Of a stretch of DNA of 5,200 nucleotides, positions 1 to 4,861 are shown piece by piece (the stretch's first letter is position 1; every line of letters starts with the position of its first letter). The position numbers were made by a program, and so were the translations under genes. Below the pieces are notes generated by a model, which saw nothing but the letters and a program-made list of their open reading frames with translations, was not told where the DNA came from and did no database searches. Source of the stretch: Pseudobdellovibrionaceae bacterium. Lineage in GTDB: Bacteria > Bdellovibrionota > Bdellovibrionia > Bdellovibrionales > JAMPXM01. The stretch lies in the NCBI GenBank assembly GCA_913776405.1, contig CAJYOV010000105.1, positions 1 through 5,200 of the forward strand, written 5' to 3'.

Positions 1-2
1 AA

Positions 3-62
3 AATGAGAGCGAAAAGCCAGTTTGGAGACATTCAATCCTCAAAAGTATCGAGGAAATCTAA
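3..62 (+). CDS. Possible C-terminal end of a rightward gene entering from the left (partial)
   Basis: The reading frame starting at base 3 is open from the window edge and ends at TAA 60-62, giving a 19-residue tail ending in ILKSIEEI. The mix of charged and hydrophobic residues resembles an ordinary protein C-terminus. A competing frame starting at base 1 is also open, with an ATG at 4-6 and a stop at TAG 118-120. It would encode a 38-residue basic peptide rich in Arg, Lys and Ser, which looks less protein-like. I cannot choose firmly between them, and neither may be real. No function can be given. Confidence 0.25.
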   Translation, partial: NESEKPVWRHSILKSIEEI

Positions 63-151
63 CGCAAGAAGATGGCCACCGGCATTTTACGGGGGTTCAG
101 GTTTAAATCGACGTGACTAGGGGTCGACGCTTCAGACCCTGAAAAAGGGCC

Positions 152-183
152 AAAAAAGAGCGCGCGAAACGGTACTTTTCGCG
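152..183 (-). terminator. Probable intrinsic terminator after the excalibur nuclease gene
   Basis: On the minus strand, a perfect 7-base-pair stem (CGCGAAA at 177-183 read in reverse, TTTCGCG at 163-169) with a 7-base loop lies 28 bases after the nuclease stop. Five bases later comes a run of six T (152-157 on the minus strand). The gap between stem and T-run is longer than ideal, so the call is moderate. It would end the three-gene leftward transcript. Confidence 0.45.
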
Positions 184-211
184 GGCTAAGTTCTCGATTT
201 GTGTAGGTTTC

Positions 212-1321
212 TTAACGACAAAGAGCCTCGCACGGAACGCCGTCGCCGTTGCTATCGAGGCGTTTTAAGCCGCATTCGTTTAGAAGAAATTTGGCTTCAG
301 CGCAGGACTGAATCTGCTTACACGTTTTCGGTGCGCACTTGAAAGCTTCTGCGGAGGTAGCTGCGGATTTCTGCGGCGCGGGCTCGCTTGAACTAACTTC
401 CGCGTTCAGTGCGTTCGATCGGTTGCGGCTATTCTGAGGTGCTTTTTGAGGGCGTGAACTGTTGAGAAACGGCTTCATCGAAAGCCCGCGCATCCACTCA
501 TCGAGCGACGCGGTCGATTCAACTTTCTCTTCGATCGAATCATCGAGTGCGGCGAAGAGATCAAGACCCGTGGCCTCTTCGATTTCGTTCACTGTGTGAA
601 TGTAGGCCGTGAGTGGTTGTGTCGGTTCTTGCGGAATGATGAAGCAAATCGACTTCGTGCCGGATTCACCTGTCACGGCCGTTTGATTGCCGAGTGCGAG
701 CACGCATTTGAAATGTGCTTTCGGGATCGAGACACCAGAATTGCCAACTTTCGGAAGTGAATCGTCGAGCATCGGGCCCATGACGATATAAACGCGACCG
801 AATTTGCGCGCCCAGTTTCTGACTTGGTCTTCGAGGTCTTTCCAGCGGCCATGATTCATCGCATGCGTTTGCGGTGTCATGTTCGCCATCGAGAAAGATT
901 CTTCTTGCGCTTGTTGCGACCACTTCATGTCGGCAGAAGGCGCTAAGTGTCCGCGTTCGTAAATCGTGCCGTAGAAGTCGGTGGGCTGCGCTGAATTGAA
1001 TTCCTGATCGGCCATGAAGTCATCTGTGCGACCTGTGACAGGGTGGTCGAGATGGTCGCGAGTGAGTTCGTAAGAAACCCAAATCGCTTGCTTGTGTGTG
1101 TTGTTGAAGCAAATCGAGTAACCGACGCGTTTTGAGAATTGGCCAGATGGGCAGGCTGCCGGCTGATCGAGCTCTTTACCATTCATCGCTTGAGGTGCAA
1201 GACCCGCATTTGACGTGTCGGCTGAAGGGGCGCGATTTGGCGTTGAAACGCAGGCAGAAAATCCTGTGAGAGTCAGGCTTAGAGCAGCTGTGGCGATCAG
1301 TTTCAGCGATGAGGTTTTCAC
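212..1321 (-). CDS. Lipoprotein DNA/RNA non-specific endonuclease (NUC1 family) with C-terminal excalibur domain
   Basis: This predicted secreted or envelope-anchored nuclease of 369 residues would cleave DNA and RNA without sequence preference. Residues 1-24 form a signal peptide: MKTSSLK, a hydrophobic stretch, then FSAC with Cys24 as the likely lipidated residue. Phe at -3 is not the usual lipobox residue. The nuclease domain spans about 65-255. It has ERGHLAP at 122-128, where His125 is the expected general base, and NMTPQ at 147-151. Asn156 and Glu164 match the metal-binding Asn and the downstream Glu of the Serratia nuclease family. The usual DRGH Asp is Glu here. A Ser/Pro/Asn/Ala-rich linker (about 285-325) leads to an excalibur-type module at 329-368 with several Cys and the calcium-loop motif DSNGDG. 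The start is a GTG; an in-frame stop lies 18 bases upstream, at the end of the preceding gene. AAGG sits only one base before GTG, so initiation may depend on coupling to the upstream gene. Family assignment is secure; location and substrate are inferred. Confidence 0.9.
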   Translation of the reverse strand: MKTSSLKLIATAALSLTLTGFSACVSTPNRAPSADTSNAGLAPQAMNGKELDQPAACPSGQFSKRVGYSICFNNTHKQAIWVSYELTRDHLDHPVTGRTDDFMADQEFNSAQPTDFYGTIYERGHLAPSADMKWSQQAQEESFSMANMTPQTHAMNHGRWKDLEDQVRNWARKFGRVYIVMGPMLDDSLPKVGNSGVSIPKAHFKCVLALGNQTAVTGESGTKSICFIIPQEPTQPLTAYIHTVNEIEEATGLDLFAALDDSIEEKVESTASLDEWMRGLSMKPFLNSSRPQKAPQNSRNRSNALNAEVSSSEPAPQKSAATSAEAFKCAPKTCKQIQSCAEAKFLLNECGLKRLDSNGDGVPCEALCR

Positions 1322-1339
1322 GCCTTCAAGGCTATCGAG

Positions 1340-1642
1340 CTATTTCGGGCGCGCAACAAAATTGTTGTTCGAATCGATGAACCCCTCAAACCGTGCGAGC
1401 TGCGCGATTGTGTTTGAGATCATGTGGTCTAGGTTTTTTGCTGACTCCACGAGCCATGCGTGTGTCTTCGCATCTTCTGGATACTTTTCGATGCACGAGA
1501 ACGAGTATTTCTCAAACGAGCGAATCTGTTCCAGGATTGCGATCAAGTGAGTCGGGCACTCGCAGTCGATCATATCAGCGTGTTGCTTAAGTTCAGTGAG
1601 AGCTTCTGTCGTGATGCGGTTCGTTTGATCGAAGATCTGCAT
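1340..1642 (-). CDS. Small conserved-looking protein of unknown function (100 residues)
   Basis: I cannot assign a function. The protein is soluble-looking, without signal peptide or membrane segment, and probably mostly helical. Its core runs from about residue 26 to 88. It starts with CECPTHL (Cys27 and Cys29), continues with FEKYSFSC (Cys50), and ends in a helix finishing FEGF. From memory, this pattern (CPxHL, then FExYS, then an acidic DA-H segment and a final EG) resembles a helical region seen alone or behind helix-turn-helix regulators in delta-type proteobacteria; this is unverified recall. No DNA-binding helix is visible here. The cysteines could bind a metal, but spacing alone does not prove it. 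It lies 19 bases after the cyclase gene and its TAG stop is 18 bases before the nuclease start, consistent with one operon. The ATG has only a weak purine-rich leader. Confidence 0.7.
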   Translation of the reverse strand: MQIFDQTNRITTEALTELKQHADMIDCECPTHLIAILEQIRSFEKYSFSCIEKYPEDAKTHAWLVESAKNLDHMISNTIAQLARFEGFIDSNNNFVARPK

Positions 1643-1661
1643 GGGCCGTTTTCTTTCGTTC

Positions 1662-2261
1662 TTAGTGTGCGGTTCGGTTATTCATCGGTAAAAGCCAGTG
1701 GACGTAGGCTTTTTCATTCACGCCGCGGAGTTGGCGCTCGGGCATTTTTTGAAGCATGAGTTCGGACTCAACGAGTTTCGCTGTAGAGTCGGCAATTAAA
1801 CAATCGACGCTAAAATCTTTGGTGAGATTCTCGATCCGCGAAGCGATGTTGACCGATCGACCCAAAACCGTGAACTCGCTTTTTTTGCCGATTGAGATGA
1901 ATCCAGCTGCGACAGGTCCAGTGTTGATTCCGATTCCGATCGAGAGAACCGGTTGATCGCTCAGGTGCCTCTGCTGATTGATCGTCGCGAGCGCTTTTCT
2001 CATACCGAGTGCGGCTCGGCACGCGGCAAGAGCGTGCGAATCGTTGGCTTGAGTAATACCGAAATGAGCTAAGAAACCGTCGCCCGTGAATTTGTCGACA
2101 ACGCCATTTTGTTTTTCGATTTCGTCGGCAAGTTTTGCGATAACCGTATTCGCAAACGTGACTGCTTCGCCAGGATCGCGGTTATCGAAGAGCGCGGTAA
2201 AGCCTCTGATATCGCAAAACAAAACTGTCGATTCGTAACGAGCGCTTTCTAGCTGGAGCAT
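1662..2261 (-). CDS. Class III nucleotide (adenylate/guanylate) cyclase, catalytic domain only
   Basis: This 199-residue protein is almost entirely a class III cyclase catalytic domain, expected to make cAMP (less likely cGMP) from the nucleoside triphosphate. All key positions fall at family spacing. Asp17 (VLFCDIRGFT) and Asp61 (KFTGDGFLAHFG) are the two metal ligands, 44 residues apart. Lys57 and Thr131 are the base-selecting residues, and Lys plus Thr favours ATP. Asn138 and Arg142 (VNIASRIE) are the transition-state pair. The usual Asp in the Gly-Asp-x-Val-Asn stretch is Arg135. No sensor, HAMP or membrane domain precedes it: an in-frame TAA lies two codons before the ATG, and the terminator of the gene before ends 101 bases upstream. 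The active enzyme would be a homodimer in the cytoplasm, regulated by expression or a separate partner. AAGAG just before the ATG can serve as ribosome binding site. It is first in a probable operon with the small protein and the nuclease. Confidence 0.92.
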   Translation of the reverse strand: MLQLESARYESTVLFCDIRGFTALFDNRDPGEAVTFANTVIAKLADEIEKQNGVVDKFTGDGFLAHFGITQANDSHALAACRAALGMRKALATINQQRHLSDQPVLSIGIGINTGPVAAGFISIGKKSEFTVLGRSVNIASRIENLTKDFSVDCLIADSTAKLVESELMLQKMPERQLRGVNEKAYVHWLLPMNNRTAH

Positions 2262-2316
2262 GAGCTCTTAAGCGTAACGGTTCGGTACCGGATGCCTAGT
2301 CCTGTTTCATTCATTA

Positions 2317-2348
2317 GCTGCGAGCGCAGCGGCTTAACGAAAGCTTAA
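2317..2348. promoter_or_regulatory. Hairpin and paired GCTTAA repeats in the leader of the cyclase operon
   Basis: A 14-base near-perfect palindrome lies at 2317-2330 (GCTGCG, two bases, CGCAGC). Beside it, GCTTAA occurs twice, at 2332-2337 and 2343-2348, with an 11-base period, about one helical turn. This is where the promoter of the leftward cyclase operon should be, between the terminator at 2357-2413 and the ATG at 2261. An operator or a transcript hairpin is possible. I see no convincing -35/-10 pair, so function is inferred from position only. Confidence 0.3.
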
Positions 2349-2356
2349 ATGTTGCT

Positions 2357-2413
2357 CTAAAAATCAACGCGAGGAGACTGACAGTCACGTCCAGGTCCTC
2401 TGCTCGCGTTGAT
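2357..2413 (-). terminator. Strong intrinsic terminator of the metalloprotease gene
   Basis: ATCAACGCGAG (2363-2373) and CTCGCGTTGAT (2403-2413) are perfect 11-base inverted copies separated by 29 bases, starting 11 bases after the metalloprotease stop. On the minus strand the second arm runs directly into a stretch of five T ending at 2358, as expected for Rho-independent termination of leftward transcription. On the plus strand no T-run follows, so it acts one way. The loop holds a further small palindrome, ACTGACAGT at 2377-2385. Confidence 0.8.
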
Positions 2414-2424
2414 CTAGCTTTCGC

Positions 2425-3708
2425 TCACTTGAAGTATGCAGCCTTCAGTCGGTCGTAGTGATGCTTTTGAAAGACTCCGCGACGTGAACACATGATGTCG
2501 GTTACATCGAGTTGGTAGTTCACGATGGCGTCTTTACTGTCGTCGTAAAACTCGACGTAGCAGTCGGTGAAACCTAACAAGTGGCCGAATTCATGGCGGA
2601 TCGTCCACTGGCTCGACCACTCGGTGATCGGCTCGTTCTTGTCCATCACGATGCGGCCTTTGAAAGCATGCGGTGTTACACCTGTCTGATATTCGAGTCG
2701 CGAGAGGCCCTCTGAGTTCATCGTCGTGAAATCAAGCTTTAGCTGAAAGCCTGCCATCTTGAATTCGTCTTCGATATTGTCGCGAAGGTAGGCTGTGATG
2801 TTCGACTCGGCCGGTTGTAAGAACGGGTAGTGAAGTGTTTTCGGATCTTTCGATGTCCATTCGATGTCGTCACGCATGAGCCAACGATCGAGATTGAAGT
2901 AGTTTTCGTATTTGTACTGCGCGCGCATGAGGTTGCGCTTGTAGTTGTTGTAGAGGTTGTCGTTTTTCTCTGCCGTAGCGACTGAGTCTGCGCACCATTT
3001 GCGGTATGAACCGTAGATCTGGTTGTTCAAACACATCTGTGTGAGGGCTTCGCGGATCTCGGCCTTTGTTTGCTCCGTCTGGTTCTTAAAGTTTTCCAGA
3101 AGGTTTTCCACATCTTTGACCTTCATGAAATAAACGTAACCACGCACATCATTCACCTGATCTTGGCGGAGCGACGGCAGATAGTTCTGCATCATGATCC
3201 AGCGAGCGGCACCATCGTAGGCCGACGAAACAAGAAGGCCTGCTTCTAAAAACTCTTTATCTGAAACGGGCAATGTTTCTGGCAGCGCTGTCTTTGCTTG
3301 AAGCACAGCGAGCATCGCCTTTGGCGTTTTCGCGACAGCGTCCTTGTGTTCGGTGCGGATCAACTCGGCGTTATAAATTTTTGGTGCTTCGATCGGGTAA
3401 GCTTTCACATTCTCTTTGTTTGAGAACGAAAGTTTTTGATCAGCCGCGCGTTTCGCGTTCACAACATCAAGCCATGCGTAGACTCGCTGACCCATGTCGA
3501 TCACGTCTTTTAAATCGTCTGCCGCTTTGATTGTTTCAGCTGAAGTCGCAATCTCAGGCTCGGCCGCCATGTACGCCATGATTTCTTGCGCCGACGCATC
3601 AGGGAACACGTGTGGTGTGTGTTCATGCTGCGTTTTTGGTTCATGGTTCTCTGAACACGCTGTTAGCCCAATCGCCACAATTGCTAGCACAAAATATTTA
3701 GAGATCAC
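2425..3708 (-). CDS. Lipoprotein zinc metalloprotease, metzincin-like, HExxHxxGFxD type
   Basis: With the start chosen here the protein has 427 residues. Residues 1-18 are a clear lipoprotein signal peptide (MISKYF, hydrophobic core, LTAC with Cys18 lipidated), so it should be anchored in the envelope. Residues 19-300 are mostly Lys/Glu-rich and probably helical, with no family I recognise. The catalytic domain is at the C-terminus. HEFGHLLGFTD at 372-382 supplies two zinc-binding His and the catalytic Glu373, and Asp382 probably takes the third-ligand position as in snapalysin-type metzincins. DIM at 404-406 suits the Met-turn. Cys383 and Cys407 flank the active site and could form a disulfide. 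The frame is open up to a GTG at 3762, but the GTG at 3708 is preferred: GAGGGGG lies five bases before it and the signal peptide then begins correctly. Stop is TGA. Substrate unknown; peptidase class confident, subfamily less so. An own terminator follows, and a divergent gene lies 59 bases upstream. Confidence 0.88.
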   Translation of the reverse strand: MISKYFVLAIVAIGLTACSENHEPKTQHEHTPHVFPDASAQEIMAYMAAEPEIATSAETIKAADDLKDVIDMGQRVYAWLDVVNAKRAADQKLSFSNKENVKAYPIEAPKIYNAELIRTEHKDAVAKTPKAMLAVLQAKTALPETLPVSDKEFLEAGLLVSSAYDGAARWIMMQNYLPSLRQDQVNDVRGYVYFMKVKDVENLLENFKNQTEQTKAEIREALTQMCLNNQIYGSYRKWCADSVATAEKNDNLYNNYKRNLMRAQYKYENYFNLDRWLMRDDIEWTSKDPKTLHYPFLQPAESNITAYLRDNIEDEFKMAGFQLKLDFTTMNSEGLSRLEYQTGVTPHAFKGRIVMDKNEPITEWSSQWTIRHEFGHLLGFTDCYVEFYDDSKDAIVNYQLDVTDIMCSRRGVFQKHHYDRLKAAYFK

Positions 3709-3713
3709 GGCAA

Positions 3714-3720
3714 CCCCCTC
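3714..3720 (-). promoter_or_regulatory. Ribosome binding site deciding the metalloprotease start
   Basis: The minus-strand sequence GAGGGGG ends five bases before the GTG at 3708. No comparable signal precedes the upstream GTG at 3762, and starting there would put 18 extra residues in front of a normal lipoprotein signal peptide. This site is the main reason for the shorter protein model. Confidence 0.75.
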
Positions 3721-3766
3721 GAGTGATTTGCTAATCAGATCAACGCCGCGAGACACTGTCACTCGA
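3719..3766. promoter_or_regulatory. Divergent control region bounded by an 8-base inverted repeat
   Basis: TCGAGTGA (3719-3726) and TCACTCGA (3759-3766) are perfect inverted copies, 32 bases apart, inside the 59 bases separating two divergent starts. GACACTGTC at 3752-3760 is a further small palindrome overlapping the right arm. Such an arrangement could be a paired operator. No standard promoter elements stand out for either direction, and the rightward gene lacks a clear ribosome binding site. Chance is not excluded for an 8-base repeat. Confidence 0.35.
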
Positions 3767-3767
3767 T

Positions 3768-4373
3768 ATGAACCGCTCCGAACAAAAAATCGCCGTCATC
3801 GCCTGGGGCTCCCTCGTCTGGGAGCGCAAACAGCTCCTCACCGCCGAGAATTCACTGTGGCATCCCGACGGGCCTTTGCTCCCGGTAGAATTCGCAGACA
3901 TCCCCGTCAGCGGAAAACTCACGTTAGTTGTGCACGAAGAGTCCGCGCCTGTTCGCACTTATTGGAATGTGCTTCAGACTCACAGTTTAGAAGAAGCCAT
4001 CGAGAACTTACGCGAACGCGAAGAATGCCCGGACTACGGCATGATCGGCGCCCTCGATCTCCGCATGACACCGAAGGGCCTGTTGCAGCAGGAGATCTTT
4101 TCGTTTTTAGAACGCTCGGGCTGCGACGCCGCCGTGTGGACGGGTGTGCCGTCACGTTTTGCGGAGCGCGCGGGGTTCGAGTTCAGTGCTGGCTCCGCGG
4201 TGAAATACTTGGAGTCACTTCATGCGCATGAACCGCGCGTCTTCGTTGAAGCACTGGATTACTTCGCGAAGACACCACCGCAAACGGAGACGGTGGTGCG
4301 GAAGTTGGTGCGGAAGAGGTTTGGGGTTGTAGATGAGGGGGCGGGGTTTTGGGCGGGGTTTGTTGGAGTTTAG
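3768..4373 (+). CDS. Gamma-glutamylcyclotransferase-like fold protein of unknown function
   Basis: This 201-residue cytoplasmic-looking protein has no signal peptide or membrane segment. The N-terminal strand and loop KIAVIAWGSLVW (7-18) matches the Gly-Ser-Leu substrate loop at the start of gamma-glutamylcyclotransferase-like proteins. DGPLLPVEFADI (34-45) and the LTLVV strand (51-55) fit a branch of that superfamily usually annotated only as hypothetical. LREREECP at 81-88 is another recognisable block of that branch, as I recall it. The family includes enzymes that cyclise gamma-glutamyl groups, but which acidic residue would be catalytic is unclear, so no reaction is claimed. The ATG lacks a visible Shine-Dalgarno, so a leaderless or weakly translated message is possible; it starts 59 bases from the divergent protease gene. 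The last 25 or so codons are unusually rich in G and T and encode repeated VRKLVRKRF and Gly/Phe/Trp residues, unlike the rest. Confidence 0.75.
   Translation: MNRSEQKIAVIAWGSLVWERKQLLTAENSLWHPDGPLLPVEFADIPVSGKLTLVVHEESAPVRTYWNVLQTHSLEEAIENLREREECPDYGMIGALDLRMTPKGLLQQEIFSFLERSGCDAAVWTGVPSRFAERAGFEFSAGSAVKYLESLHAHEPRVFVEALDYFAKTPPQTETVVRKLVRKRFGVVDEGAGFWAGFVGV
4337..4358 (+). other. G-quadruplex-capable run inside the 3' end of the cyclotransferase-like gene
   Basis: Four G-tracts on the coding strand (five, four, three and four G at 4337-4341, 4343-4346, 4351-4353 and 4355-4358) are separated by one, four and one bases, matching the usual quadruplex pattern. Another GGGG lies at 4323-4326. 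It lies 13 bases before the stop codon and could form in the mRNA or non-template strand. A role in pausing or message stability is only inferred. Confidence 0.5.
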
Positions 4374-4403
4374 CTAGATCTCTATAGGAGTCGCGCATCG
4401 AAG

Positions 4404-4455
4404 ACCGCAAATGCATGTCCGAACAATAACGGCTTTCCGTGATCCTGCGGTTCGT
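4404..4455 (+). terminator. Weak candidate terminator after the cyclotransferase-like gene
   Basis: ACCGCA (4404-4409) pairs with TGCGGT (4446-4451). The large loop between contains a small ACGG-CTTT-CCGT hairpin at 4429-4440. A TTTT run follows two bases after the right arm. The stem is short and the T-run modest, so this is only a candidate for ending rightward transcription about 30 bases after the stop. Confidence 0.25.
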
Positions 4456-4583
4456 TTTCATGCTCAAGTAGACTCGTAGTTTATGCATAATTGGATAGAT
4501 TCACGAGTGCCTTCTTAGATCGTGATCCGCGTTGAAGTATGAAAGTCGATTCTTGAACACATTGGGTTCGCTGATCAAAGTAG

Positions 4584-4606
4584 GTCGATCTTTAGATACG
4601 TCGATC
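4584..4606 (+). repeat. Short direct repeat GTCGATC, 16-base period
   Basis: GTCGATC occurs at 4584-4590 and 4600-4606, and GTCGAT again at 4545-4550. All lie in the gap before the SIR2-like gene. They could be regulator sites, but short words like this recur by chance. Confidence 0.3.
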
Positions 4607-4739
4607 GTACCATGAGCTGCGTTGTTTTCGTTTATCGGTAGGTTACCAGCTTATGAGCGATAGCCGAGTTGGTTCAATAACGAGTTAGCCAAACTCTTCT
4701 CTGACAAGCGCAATTTGATCGCGTCTAGGTCTTGCGCGA

Positions 4740-4757
4740 GGTTTACGCGTCTAAACC
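4740..4757. repeat. Inverted repeat GGTTTA-N6-TAAACC upstream of the SIR2-like gene
   Basis: GGTTTA at 4740-4745 and TAAACC at 4752-4757 are perfect inverted copies around a six-base centre, 104 bases before the ATG of the SIR2-like gene. The spacing fits a dimeric repressor operator or a small hairpin. No regulator gene is present in the window to connect it with. Confidence 0.35.
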
Positions 4758-4844
4758 GCCGCATTTACGAAGGTCTGAAAGTCGTCCAGGTATAGCGCAT
4801 AGACTTGCCGTATATCTGCGGTCTCAAGAAACTAGTTTTGATTC

Positions 4845-4849
4845 GGAGG
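4845..4849 (+). promoter_or_regulatory. Ribosome binding site of the SIR2-like gene
   Basis: GGAGG lies 12 bases before the ATG at 4862, somewhat farther than usual but the only strong signal. The upstream in-frame codons back to TAG 4793-4795 include no ATG or GTG, which supports the chosen start. The next in-frame ATG, at 4871, would be too far away. Confidence 0.6.
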
Positions 4850-4861
4850 CTTGAGAATACA

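Larger units (their letters stand above)
4374..4861. other. Gap of about 490 bases without a convincing gene
   Basis: All ATG-started plus-strand frames I followed here end within about 23 codons, for example 4411-4479, and none looks protein-like. No tRNA cloverleaf, rRNA or CRISPR repeat is visible. GC content is lower (about 45% in 4501-4560) than in the gene before it. The gap contains a weak hairpin (4404-4455), a repeated GTCGATC element (4584-4606), an inverted repeat (4740-4757) and the leader of the SIR2-like gene. It may hold a promoter region, an unrecognised small RNA, or decayed sequence at a junction. Confidence 0.6.

Noticed and set aside
1393..1956. Several plus-strand frames of 65-111 codons opposite the cyclase and small protein
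   Set aside because: They are antisense to genes with intact family motifs, lack recognisable domains, and none has a convincing ribosome binding site.
3709..3762. An 18-residue N-terminal extension of the metalloprotease from a GTG at 3762
   Set aside because: No ribosome binding site precedes that GTG, the extension would bury the lipoprotein signal peptide, and a strong GAGGGGG precedes the internal GTG at 3708.
3494..4231. A 245-codon plus-strand open frame crossing the divergent region
   Set aside because: It overlaps the protease signal-peptide end in antisense and the cyclotransferase-like gene in another frame. Its Arg/Ser/Pro-rich product has no recognisable motif, while both overlapped genes have clear family motifs.
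4183..4488. A 101-codon minus-strand open frame overlapping the end of the cyclotransferase-like gene
   Set aside because: Its Pro/Ser/Arg-rich composition comes from reading the G-rich coding strand in antisense, and it has no motif or ribosome binding site.
4653..4760. A tRNA-like stretch with AGCCGAGTTGGTTCAATAAC
   Set aside because: It resembles the D-arm of a long-arm tRNA, but no matching acceptor stem, anticodon arm or T-arm can be paired around it.
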